Shown here in pieces: positions 56,487 to 64,000 of a stretch of 64,000 nucleotides of DNA. Positions within the stretch are counted from its first letter, which is position 1; each line of letters begins with the position of its first letter. The stretch comes from Candidatus Coprovivens excrementavium (GTDB taxonomy: Bacteria; Bacillota_I; Bacilli_A; RF39; UBA660): positions 1 through 64,000 of the forward strand of contig CALVVU010000006.1 of NCBI GenBank assembly GCA_944363975.1. Reading direction: 5' to 3'. Below the pieces are notes generated by a model, which worked only from the letters and a program-made list of their open reading frames with translations, did not search any database and was not told the DNA's origin. The position numbers were made by a program, and so were the translations under genes.

Positions 56487-57911
56487 ATGAAAAAAATATT
56501 ATTATTAATTATTATAGGAATATTATTTTATGGAGTTAATGTTAAAGCAGATAGTGAAACTTTTTATGAGGGAGAATATATTAATGGTGAATATATAAAT
56601 AAGAAGATAGATGGTAAAACTTATTATATGACAATGCAATTTATAAGGGATAGTAAAGGTGATATTGTATATTGTTTGGAACCATTTGTAAGTTTTGAAA
56701 ATGGTAAGACTTATATTAAATACGAAGGTAATTTAGCTGGTTATAAAGATTTAACTATTGAACAAAAGAGAAATATTGAACTTATCGTTTATTATGGATT
56801 TGGATATAATAAAAGAGTAGATAATAAATGGTATGTAATTACACAATATTTAATTTGGAAAGAAATAAAACCTGATGCAGATATTTATTTTACTGATAAA
56901 TTGAATGGTACACGAATAAAAAAATATGAGGAAGAAATGAATAGTATCTTAAATGATGTTAAAAAACATGATATGAAGCCAACTTTTGTTAAAGATTATG
57001 TTGTTAATTATAATGATAACTTAATTATTGAAGGACTTAATAGTAATTATGAAATTGTGACTGATTATAATTATGAATTGTCTACTAATTTTAAAGTTGA
57101 TAATATTAAAAATGATGGAATTATTAAGATAAAAGAGAAAGCTAATTATTATAAAAATAAAGTAGCTATTTATGATAGTACAAATAGTCAAGATTTGATA
57201 AGACCTGGTAATATAGAAAATAAAGAATATATTATTAAAGTTGGTGTTAATAAAGGGAGTATAATACTTGATATAAGAGATGATAATAGTGTTTATACTA
57301 TTGAGAGTAGTTTTAGAAATACTTGTTATGAGATTAAAAGTAGTGATGATGTAATTGATAAAGTTTGTACAGCAGAAGAACCATTGGTATATAAAACTGT
57401 AATATTACCATATGGTGAGTATGAAGTATATCAGACAAGTTATGGAATAGGTTATAAAAAGGATGAAAAGATATATAAAGTTAAAATTGATGAAAAGAAT
57501 AATGAACCAAAATTAATATTGTATAATCAATTAATAAAAAATGATTTGGATATTATTAAGTATGCTTGTTATTATGATGATTGCATTTTTGAAGAGGGAG
57601 CAGTTTTTAGAATTACTGATCGAGATGGTAATATTGTAGATGATATAATTAGTGGCGAAAATGGTTATGCTAATATTGTATTAGGTTATGGTTCATATAA
57701 AGTTGCACAAGTAAAAGGATTAGATAATTATACTTTTAGTTCTCCTTTTGAATTTAAAATAGTTGATGAGATAGCAGAGCATAAAAAAGAATTATATAAT
57801 TATTATATTGAAGAGGAAGTAGAGGTTCCTCCTCAAACTAAAGTTGATGTTTCTTTTTGGGATTTATTGGTCGAATTATTTTCTTGTATATTTGCAATTT
57901 TTAGCTTTTAA
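56487..57911 (+). CDS. thioester-domain (TQXA) surface protein with a Cna-B/SpaA-like repeat
   Basis: The N-terminal signal peptide is MKKILLLIIIGILFYGVNVKA. Residues about 25-150 form a thioester domain: Cys63 in VYCLEP and Gln120 in ITQYLIW are in the positions that make the internal Cys-Gln bond used to attach covalently to host amines. The C-terminal part has a SpaA/Cna-B-type fold near residue 350-440 (VFRITDRDGNIVDDI, then GENGYANIVLGYGSYKV). The end is VPPQTK then a hydrophobic stretch with no basic tail, a degenerate LPxTG-like sortase signal. ATG 56487 follows GGGAGGAT; the TTG at 56481 is within that site. Likely an adhesin. Confidence 0.85.
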   Translation: MKKILLLIIIGILFYGVNVKADSETFYEGEYINGEYINKKIDGKTYYMTMQFIRDSKGDIVYCLEPFVSFENGKTYIKYEGNLAGYKDLTIEQKRNIELIVYYGFGYNKRVDNKWYVITQYLIWKEIKPDADIYFTDKLNGTRIKKYEEEMNSILNDVKKHDMKPTFVKDYVVNYNDNLIIEGLNSNYEIVTDYNYELSTNFKVDNIKNDGIIKIKEKANYYKNKVAIYDSTNSQDLIRPGNIENKEYIIKVGVNKGSIILDIRDDNSVYTIESSFRNTCYEIKSSDDVIDKVCTAEEPLVYKTVILPYGEYEVYQTSYGIGYKKDEKIYKVKIDEKNNEPKLILYNQLIKNDLDIIKYACYYDDCIFEEGAVFRITDRDGNIVDDIISGENGYANIVLGYGSYKVAQVKGLDNYTFSSPFEFKIVDEIAEHKKELYNYYIEEEVEVPPQTKVDVSFWDLLVELFSCIFAIFSF

Positions 57912-57946
57912 TGGTATAATAACAATCGTTTTAAGGGGTTGTTAAA

Positions 57947-58483
57947 ATGGTTGAACAAATATTAGATGATTTAAATGACTATGTTAAATTGAATTATATT
58001 GTTAATAGAATAAGCTCTAAATTAAGTAGGAATAATCGTGCAACATTTAATTTTGTTAATAATTGTCGTTATGATCTTTTTGGCGTATCAGATGATGAAG
58101 TCTTAATAATTGAAGGTAATGATTACGATAAATTAACTCAATTATACGAATCTTATGCCTCTAAATTAGAAAAACTAAATGCAAAAATATTTGAAGCAAT
58201 GTTTAAACTTAGTAATGAAGATAAAATGTCTTTGAGAGATATTTTAGAAAATCGTCAGAGAATAAATGAGGAAAAGGCATTTGAAGAACGAGTTAGATAC
58301 GAACAGATAGTAAATCTTATAAAACAAAAGGTATTAGAAAAAAAGAATGCTGAATTATACGATTTATGTTTATTATCTAAAGACAGTTATTCAACTTGTT
58401 ATGAATATCAAGTTGTTGGCGAAGTATATTCTAATTTAAAAAGTTATCTATCAGGTTTAATTGGTTCTTATATGAAAAAATAG
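57947..58483 (+). CDS. helical protein of unknown function
   Basis: A 178-residue, charged, alpha-helical protein. Two long amphipathic helices (YESYASKLEKLNAKIFEAMFKL and ENRQRINEEKAFEERVRYEQIVNLI) suggest a coiled coil. No membrane segment, no known motif. AAGGGGTTG precedes the start and a TATAAT at about 57915 may be its promoter. It is flanked by a surface protein and by dnaG, with its own terminator. Confidence 0.65.
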   Translation: MVEQILDDLNDYVKLNYIVNRISSKLSRNNRATFNFVNNCRYDLFGVSDDEVLIIEGNDYDKLTQLYESYASKLEKLNAKIFEAMFKLSNEDKMSLRDILENRQRINEEKAFEERVRYEQIVNLIKQKVLEKKNAELYDLCLLSKDSYSTCYEYQVVGEVYSNLKSYLSGLIGSYMKK

Positions 58484-58484
58484 G

Positions 58485-58509
58485 ATAATCACGAAAGTGA
58501 TTATTTTTT
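58485..58509 (+). terminator. terminator with GAAA tetraloop
   Basis: ATAATCAC (58485-58492) pairs with GTGATTAT (58497-58504) around GAAA; a T run follows. The 160-base gap to dnaG holds weak promoter-like elements and no gene. Confidence 0.85.
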
Positions 58510-58643
58510 GCGTGTATTTTTGATTTTTGCGAAAAATGTGGTAAAATAAACAAGTATTTTGAATTTTTTGACGAAAAATGTTAATAAAAAAAAGGAAATT
58601 GTGTTATTACCTATAATAAATATAGATAGAGGGGTGATTTTTT

Positions 58644-60392
58644 ATGGCTTCAGTTAGTAACGAAGAGATTAATGAAATTCGTGCTTCTGCTGATATAGTA
58701 TCTATTATTGGAAGCTATATACCCTTAACGCAAAAAGGTAAAAATTATGTTGGAGTTTGTCCTTTTCATGATGATCATTCGCCGAGTATGAGTGTTTCAC
58801 CTGATAAACAAATATATAAATGTTTTGCTTGTGGGGCAAGTGGTAATGTGTTTACTTTTGTATCGGAATATGAGAATGTATCATTTATTGAGGCTGTTAG
58901 AATAGTTGCTTCGAAATGTGGTAAAGAATTATCTGTTTCAACTTATAATAATAATATATCTCCAATATTAAAAGAAGAATATGAGATAATGGATTTAACA
59001 CAAAAGTTTTTTTTGAATAATTTAAGAACTAAATTTGGAATTGAAGCTTTAGATTATTTAAAAAATAGAGGATTAAATGAAGATATTATTAAAGAATTTG
59101 GAATTGGTTTGAGTTTGGATAGTAATGAAGCTTTGTATCAGTTGTTAACGAAGAAAAATTATGATACAAAACTCTTATTAGATATGGGATTGATTAATTC
59201 AAATAATGGAAAAATATATGATATGTTTAGCCGAAGGATTACTTTTCCTTTATGGGATAAGAATGGTAATATAGTTGGATTTAGTGCACGTGTATATCGA
59301 AATGAAAAAAATATTTCTAAATATATGAATAGTAAAGAATCAAGACTTTTTAAGAAAGGTGAAACTTTATATAATTATCATAAAGCTAAAGATGTTGCTA
59401 AACGCGAGAAAAAAATAATAGTTGTTGAAGGCTTTATGGATGCAATTCGTATTTCATCAATTGGCATAAAAAACGTTATTGCTTTACAGGGAACGGCAAT
59501 GACAATGGATCAGATACAATTATTAAAGAAACTTAGAGTAAAAGTAATTTTGTGCTTAGATAATGATAATGCTGGATTAATTGCAACTGTTAATAATGGG
59601 GATGAACTTGTTAAAAATGAAGTTGAAACAGAAGTAATTAGACTTAGTGGGGCTAAAGATCCTGATGAATATATTTTAGCTAATGGTGGTGAGTCGTTTA
59701 AAGAAAATGTTGAACATCCATTAACTTATTTTGAATTTAAAATGAACTATTTAAAACAAAATAAAGATTTAAATAAAGTTGAAGATTTATCAGATTATGT
59801 AAATGATGTATTAAAGAGTTTAACTGAAATAGAAGACCCAATTTTGAGGGAGTTAACTTTAAACAAATTAAGTAAAGAATATAATTTATCTTTAAGTGTT
59901 TTAAAAACTAAATTAGAACAATTTGCACCGATAAAAATAAAAAAAGAAAAAATAGAGAATAAAAAAGAAAAAGAACATAAAGATGCTTTTATGATTGGTT
60001 CTGAAAAAATACTTTATTTTATGATGAATGGGGAAGAATATATAAGAGAGTATCAAAAAAAATTAGGATTATTTAATGATTCTTTATATAGAGAAATTGC
60101 TAATGAAATAGTGTATTTTTATGAAACTAATAAAAAAATAACTGTTGCTGATTTTATTACATATGTTAATGATAAAGATCATATTAAAGAAAAAGTAAGG
60201 GAGATTGTTAGTGATTCGGCAAATGATGAAGTGACAATTGCAGCAATGGATGAATATATAGATGCTTTATCAAGAATGCTTATTAAGAATGAGATTAAAA
60301 GATTAAAATCTTTGATGAAAAGTGAACTTGATGAGGCTAAGAAACTAGAAATAGCTTTGCAAATTAAAGAGTTAAAAAAAGAGGATGTGTAG
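58644..60392 (+). CDS. dnaG: DNA primase
   Basis: Makes RNA primers for replication. The N-terminal CHC2 zinc finger has Cys39, His42, Cys60 and Cys63 (CPFH and CFACG). The TOPRIM catalytic core has [17 protein letters not shown] and LCLDNDNAG, the acidic metal residues. The C-terminal part (from about residue 430) is the helicase-binding domain. Length 582 residues. First of dnaG-rpoD-trmK, the usual Firmicutes macromolecular synthesis operon, with only two bases to rpoD. Confidence 0.96.
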   Translation: MASVSNEEINEIRASADIVSIIGSYIPLTQKGKNYVGVCPFHDDHSPSMSVSPDKQIYKCFACGASGNVFTFVSEYENVSFIEAVRIVASKCGKELSVSTYNNNISPILKEEYEIMDLTQKFFLNNLRTKFGIEALDYLKNRGLNEDIIKEFGIGLSLDSNEALYQLLTKKNYDTKLLLDMGLINSNNGKIYDMFSRRITFPLWDKNGNIVGFSARVYRNEKNISKYMNSKESRLFKKGETLYNYHKAKDVAKREKKIIVVEGFMDAIRISSIGIKNVIALQGTAMTMDQIQLLKKLRVKVILCLDNDNAGLIATVNNGDELVKNEVETEVIRLSGAKDPDEYILANGGESFKENVEHPLTYFEFKMNYLKQNKDLNKVEDLSDYVNDVLKSLTEIEDPILRELTLNKLSKEYNLSLSVLKTKLEQFAPIKIKKEKIENKKEKEHKDAFMIGSEKILYFMMNGEEYIREYQKKLGLFNDSLYREIANEIVYFYETNKKITVADFITYVNDKDHIKEKVREIVSDSANDEVTIAAMDEYIDALSRMLIKNEIKRLKSLMKSELDEAKKLEIALQIKELKKEDV

Positions 60393-60394
60393 AT

Positions 60395-61495
60395 ATGGTA
60401 GAGATAAAAAGTTTTAATGATAGAGTTAAAGATTTAGTAGAACTAGGAAAGAAAAATAATAATATTTTAACATTTGAACAATTAGCTGAAGCGCTAAAAG
60501 GATTAGATATTGATAATGATTCTTTGGACGAACTTTATAATACTTTAATGGAAAATGGTATCGAAGTAGTAGCTGAGGATGCTGCAACTGGAGATGTGGC
60601 TAAGCATGATTTAAAAGAGGAAGAGAATCTTGTTTTAAGTGATGAAGAGATTACTAAAGATATAAATATTAATGATCCAGTGAGAATGTATTTAAAAGAA
60701 ATTGGTCGTATTAGTTTGTTAAGTTCAGAAGAGGAACTTGAGTTGTCTGTACGTATTGCTAATGGTGATGAGGCGGCTAAGAATATTCTTGCTGAATCAA
60801 ATTTGCGTTTAGTTGTTTCAATTGCTAAACGTTATGTTGGTCGTGGATTATTATTTCTTGATTTGATTCAAGAAGGCAATATTGGTTTGATGAAAGCAGT
60901 AGAAAAGTTTGATTATGGTAAAGGTTATAAGTTTAGTACATATGCTACTTGGTGGATTAGACAGGCTATTACAAGAGCTTTGGCTGATCAAGCTAGGACA
61001 ATTCGTGTTCCTGTTCATATGGTAGAAACAATTAATAAAATGGCTCGTGTTCAAAGACAGATGACTTTGGAATTAAATAGAGAACCAAGTGAAGAAGAGT
61101 TAGCTGAAAAAATGGGAATTACGGTTGATAAAGTAAGAGAAGTAATGAAGATAAGTCAAGATCCAGTTTCTTTAGATACGCCAATAGGTGAAGAAGATGA
61201 TTCGCATCTTGGAGATTTCATCAAAGATGAAAGAAGTATGAGCCCTGAAGAATATGCGACGAATGAAATCCTTAAAGAAGAAATTAAAAATGTCTTAATG
61301 ACTTTACAAGACAGAGAACAAGAGGTTCTAGAATTGCGTTTCGGTTTGGTCGATGGAACTAGTCATACTTTAGAAGAAGTTGGAAAAAAATTTAATGTTA
61401 CAAGAGAGAGAATAAGACAAATTGAAGCGAAAGCTCTACGTAAGCTAAGACATCCATCACGTGCTAAAAAATTAAAAGATTTCTTAAGTGACTAG
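60395..61495 (+). CDS. rpoD: primary sigma factor (sigma-70/sigma-A)
   Basis: Vegetative sigma factor. The N-terminal region 1.1 is short and acidic. Region 1.2 begins at [13 protein letters not shown], region 2.4 (-10 recognition) is in [17 protein letters not shown], and region 4.2 (-35 recognition) has [18 protein letters not shown]. Length 366 residues, typical of SigA. The trmK GTG start overlaps its 3' end by eight bases. The promoters called in this window fit its expected TTGACA/TATAAT preference. Confidence 0.97.
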   Translation: MVEIKSFNDRVKDLVELGKKNNNILTFEQLAEALKGLDIDNDSLDELYNTLMENGIEVVAEDAATGDVAKHDLKEEENLVLSDEEITKDININDPVRMYLKEIGRISLLSSEEELELSVRIANGDEAAKNILAESNLRLVVSIAKRYVGRGLLFLDLIQEGNIGLMKAVEKFDYGKGYKFSTYATWWIRQAITRALADQARTIRVPVHMVETINKMARVQRQMTLELNREPSEEELAEKMGITVDKVREVMKISQDPVSLDTPIGEEDDSHLGDFIKDERSMSPEEYATNEILKEEIKNVLMTLQDREQEVLELRFGLVDGTSHTLEEVGKKFNVTRERIRQIEAKALRKLRHPSRAKKLKDFLSD

Positions 61496-62138
61496 AATTA
61501 GTAAACGTTTAAAAGCAATAACACTATATATATCTAGTGATGATTGTGTAGCTGATGTCGGTTGTGATCATGGTTTATTGAGTATTTATTTAGTTGAAAA
61601 TAAATTAGTAAAAAAGGTTATTGCTAGTGATATAAACCAAAATGCTTTAAATTCGGCGATTGCTAATATAAAAAAGAGAAATTTAAATATTGAAACAATA
61701 TTAAGTGATGGAATAGAAAATATTCCTTTAAAAGAAATAAATACTTTGATTATTTCTGGTATGGGAACTAGTACAATATTACATATATTAAATGATAATA
61801 AAAAGTTAAAAAAGATTGATAAACTTATTATTCAATCTAATAATGATTATTATTTATTAAGAAGTAGTTTAAACGAAAAGGGATATTATTTAGAAGAAGA
61901 AAATTATACTTTAGATAAGAATAAATGGTATGTAACTAGTAAATTTATTAAAAGTAATAAAAGAAATTCTGTTCAAGAATTAAAATATGGATTTTTAAAT
62001 AATAATAATTATAATAACTATTTAATAAAGAAAACGGAGAATATATTTCGTAGAATTCCTTTTACATCTTTAAAAGCTAAATGGAATTATCTAATGAAAA
62101 TAAGAGAATTAAAAAAAGCTATTTATAAAAATAAATAG
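61488..62138 (+). CDS. trmK: tRNA (adenine22-N1)-methyltransferase
   Basis: Methylates A22 in the D-loop region of tRNA using SAM. The Rossmann motif is [15 protein letters not shown], with the acidic SAM ribose ligand in IASDINQ and motif IV in [23 protein letters not shown] is the family IIQPN-type block. The GTG start (61488) overlaps rpoD by eight bases and is expected for translational coupling. Length 216 residues. It follows dnaG-rpoD, as in other Firmicutes. Confidence 0.93.
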   Translation: MTRISKRLKAITLYISSDDCVADVGCDHGLLSIYLVENKLVKKVIASDINQNALNSAIANIKKRNLNIETILSDGIENIPLKEINTLIISGMGTSTILHILNDNKKLKKIDKLIIQSNNDYYLLRSSLNEKGYYLEEENYTLDKNKWYVTSKFIKSNKRNSVQELKYGFLNNNNYNNYLIKKTENIFRRIPFTSLKAKWNYLMKIRELKKAIYKNK

Positions 62139-62146
62139 TTTTTTTT
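62111..62146 (+). terminator. bidirectional terminator after trmK
   Basis: A 16-base arm (62111-62126) pairs with 62131-62146 with one G-T pair, and serves trmK and the convergent small gene. Confidence 0.8.
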
Positions 62147-62369
62147 ATTGGAAGAAGGTAGGAGAGTTAGAAGAAATAGCTTTTATTTCTTTTATTTCTT
62201 TATTATTGTTATTTATTGGATGATTGATGTTTCTTAATGAATTAAATATTTTATTTGAATTATTTATTAATGGTTTTATTTGTTTATATAGAGGTAACAT
62301 TTGATTGGCAATATTAAGAGTTCGTGATAGACCATTTATTATTTTTAAAAGAGATAAATTATTATTCAT
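62145..62369 (-). CDS. small YqfQ/VrrA-like protein
   Basis: A 74-residue, Asn-rich protein with MNNNLSLLKIINGLSRTLNIANQ followed by LPLYKQIKPLI and a long hydrophilic tail. The spacing of ML-N...A-x3-P-x3-Q-x2-P resembles the YqfQ/VrrA family, which sits near dnaG-sigA-trmK in Bacillus; this is a recollection and not proven. On the - strand, ATG 62369 follows GGTGATTAAC. No enzymatic role is known. Confidence 0.55.
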   Translation of the reverse strand: MNNNLSLLKIINGLSRTLNIANQMLPLYKQIKPLINNSNKIFNSLRNINHPINNNNKEIKEIKAISSNSPTFFQ

Positions 62370-62448
62370 GTTAATCACCATTATATTATATGTAAAAAAA
62401 GTATTTTATGATATACTTGTATTAGAAAATAAAAAGGGATGATAAAAA

Positions 62449-63210
62449 ATGCTTTTTGATATTTATGTAATTTGCTTTTTGTTTATAGTAGGTGTTTTTA
62501 CTGGATTTGTGATGGTTGTTATTGGGTTAAAATCACCATTAACTACTAAGGAGTATTTTAATGCTTGTGATAATTGTAATCATCCTTATAAGTGGTATGA
62601 AATGTTCCCTATTTTATCTTATTTTATAAATTGTGGTCGTTGTAGATATTGTCAAAAAGAATTATCTTTATTTTATCCTTTTTTAGAATTGTTATCTGGC
62701 TTGCTTTTTTCTTTTTCTTATATGTTATATGGATTTAGTTATGAAATGTTAGTTATGATGATATTAACTTTATTATCTGTAATGATTTATGTTAGTGATT
62801 TTAAGTATTATATTATTTTAGATAAACCAGTTTTCTTGGCAGGAATTTTAGTCTTAGTTTGTAAGTTGTTAATTTTTGGCTTGGAAACTTTTATAATTTC
62901 ACTTTGTAGTGGTTTTTTAATTTTTTTCTTTATGTATTTTATTAAATTTATTGGAGATAAATTATTTAAACAGGAATCATTAGGTGGTGGTGATGTTAAA
63001 TTATCAACTTTTTTTGGCTTTTTGTTAGGTATTAGATTGAGTATTGTAGCTTTGATTATCGGGTCATTTTTAGCTTTTCCATGCGCTTTGTATTCATCTT
63101 TGACAAATAAAAATAGAGAAATTCCGTTTGGACCTTTTCTAATTACTGGTTTGTATATTTCTTTTATCTTTATGGAACCAATAAAAGATTTTATATCGAT
63201 AATTTTTTAA
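62449..63210 (+). CDS. type IV prepilin peptidase (A24 aspartic membrane peptidase)
   Basis: Cleaves and N-methylates type IV prepilin-like leaders. The N-terminal cytoplasmic loop has two zinc-binding Cys pairs (CDNCNHPYKW and CGRCRYC). The catalytic aspartates are in YVSDFKYYIILD and in the GGGDVKL motif (GxGD). Seven to eight membrane helices. Length 253 residues. The convergent neighbour is a PilB/GspE-type ATPase fragment, so a type IV pilus or competence pseudopilus system is likely. AAAAGGGATG precedes the start. Confidence 0.93.
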   Translation: MLFDIYVICFLFIVGVFTGFVMVVIGLKSPLTTKEYFNACDNCNHPYKWYEMFPILSYFINCGRCRYCQKELSLFYPFLELLSGLLFSFSYMLYGFSYEMLVMMILTLLSVMIYVSDFKYYIILDKPVFLAGILVLVCKLLIFGLETFIISLCSGFLIFFFMYFIKFIGDKLFKQESLGGGDVKLSTFFGFLLGIRLSIVALIIGSFLAFPCALYSSLTNKNREIPFGPFLITGLYISFIFMEPIKDFISIIF

Positions 63211-63217
63211 ATTAATA

Positions 63218-63243
63218 AAGAGTTTCTTTTAGAAACTCTTTAA
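63218..63243 (+). terminator. bidirectional terminator
   Basis: AAAGAGTTTC (63218-63227) pairs with GAAACTCTTT (63232-63241); A/T runs flank both sides. It serves the peptidase and the - strand ATPase gene. Confidence 0.75.
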
Positions 63244-64000
63244 AATTTTATTTTGTATGAATCATTATAGCTAAAGTCGTCATCGTCATCATTGTCTTCA
63301 TCGCTAAGTGGTGAAATTGGTGGAGGCGTAATAACTTTTGTTTCTTCTTTTTTAGTTGAAGATGTTGATTCTTGTTGATCTTTAGGTTGTCTTTTTAACT
63401 CTTCTTTTTTTATGTCTTCTTTTGATATTTTTGAATCTTCCTTTGGAGTAGTAGAAACTGCTTTTTTTTCTTGTGTTGTTTCAGTAAAAGCAAGATTAGC
63501 TATTTGGGCTAGATTTAATAAGTTTTCTTTAGCTTCTTTTTCTTTTTGATTTTCAGTTTTTTCTATTTCGTTATCTTCTTTTACTTCATTATTTTCTTTT
63601 ACTTTCGCTGATGATTTATTTTTTTCTTTTGACTCTTCTGATTTTTTTTCTTTACCAAGTATTAAATCTTTTATATCTTTTTCTTCTTCAGTAAAATCAA
63701 TATTTAAATCGAGAATGCGAATTATTTCTTCGAAAGATGTTTCTCCTTCGATTGCTTTTCTCAAACCATTTTGAATAATGGAATTATTTTCACTATAAAT
63801 TATTTCATGAATTAGAGAACTTTTTTTATTATTAGCAATAGCATTTCTTAGTTCATCATTTATGATAATTGATTCTTCTATTGGTATCTTATCAATATAT
63901 CCGTTAAAACATTCTTCACAACCGTTTGGATAGTATAATTCTTCAATATCTTTATCTAGAATAGCTTTTATTATCTTTTTTTCATATGTACTAGCTTTTT
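63240..64000 (-). CDS. type IV pilus/competence ATPase (PilB/GspE-type), C-terminal part, cut at the right edge
   Basis: The frame is open on the - strand from the right edge (64000) to the stop at 63240, with no stop between; a TTG at 63764 is just an internal codon. The upper part reads GCEECFNGYIDKIPIEES then INDELRNAI and GLRKAIEGETSFEEIIRIL, which is the C-terminal zinc/hairpin signature of PilB/GspE-type ATPases. These power pilus assembly or DNA uptake. After this core comes an unusual tail of about 140 residues, Lys/Glu/Ser/Asp-rich with DEDNDDDDD, likely disordered. The ATPase core itself is outside the window. Confidence 0.85.
   Translation of the reverse strand, partial: KASTYEKKIIKAILDKDIEELYYPNGCEECFNGYIDKIPIEESIIINDELRNAIANNKKSSLIHEIIYSENNSIIQNGLRKAIEGETSFEEIIRILDLNIDFTEEEKDIKDLILGKEKKSEESKEKNKSSAKVKENNEVKEDNEIEKTENQKEKEAKENLLNLAQIANLAFTETTQEKKAVSTTPKEDSKISKEDIKKEELKRQPKDQQESTSSTKKEETKVITPPPISPLSDEDNDDDDDFSYNDSYKIKF

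Noticed and set aside
58510-58643. Strong promoter for dnaG.
   Set aside because: TTGACG, TAAAAT and TATAAT are scattered with wrong spacing, so no single promoter can be supported.

Overview
The window is strongly AT-rich and codes almost entirely on the + strand. TGA is a stop (for example rbgA and the gene ending at 7544) and tryptophan is TGG, so this is the standard code and not the Mycoplasma code. Short intergenic gaps, GGTGAT/AGGAGG ribosome sites, frequent ATGA overlaps and many hairpin-plus-T terminators fit a low-GC Firmicutes (Bacilli) chromosome. An LTA synthase-like enzyme, VanY-type peptidase, class I (two-iron-site) superoxide reductase, T-box, CIRCE/HrcA and a thioester-domain surface protein point to a Gram-positive-walled, probably anaerobic host-associated member of an uncultured gut Bacilli lineage (RF39-like). 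The lineage is an inference.

Layout. 0-11 kb: rbgA, rnhB, an LTA synthase-like enzyme, topA, a membrane glycosyltransferase-like protein coupled to an FAD oxidoreductase, and lepA. 11-16 kb: two paralogous membrane proteins, then a five-gene cassette of WXG100-type proteins, two of which carry cell-wall-hydrolase-like C-termini. 16-19 kb: HD protein, ZIP and CDF metal transporters, superoxide reductase, VOC protein, DUF4186. 19-26 kb: an atypical kinase-like protein, then LysR regulator / unknown radical-SAM protein / NADAR-DHH fusion, then a lipase-like protein. 26-37 kb: CBS-domain protein, a gene-free stretch (27.06-27.53 kb) that looks like one large structured RNA, VanZ, AI-2E transporter, lipoprotein, dicarboxylate symporter, Sel1 protein, hemW, a duplicated-repeat surface protein and a VanY peptidase. 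37.7-44.4 kb: tandem CIRCE operators and hrcA-grpE-dnaK-pepF-dnaJ. 44-53 kb: surface/membrane proteins, mtaB, recD2, a second AI-2E protein. 53.5-56 kb: an alanine T-box leading a dNMP kinase-like gene and a short alaS. 56-64 kb: thioester surface protein, dnaG-rpoD-trmK with a YqfQ-like small protein, prepilin peptidase, and the C-terminal part of a PilB/GspE-type ATPase running off the right edge.

Most of the window is core housekeeping. The best candidates for something undescribed are (1) the roughly 425-nt structured RNA at 27102-27527, with its own consensus promoter and terminator, a long-range helix and a possible loop-loop contact; (2) the LysR / radical-SAM / NADAR-DHH operon at 20595-24497; and (3) the WXG100-hydrolase cassette at 12407-15841. 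No tRNA, rRNA, CRISPR array, insertion sequence or prophage was seen.
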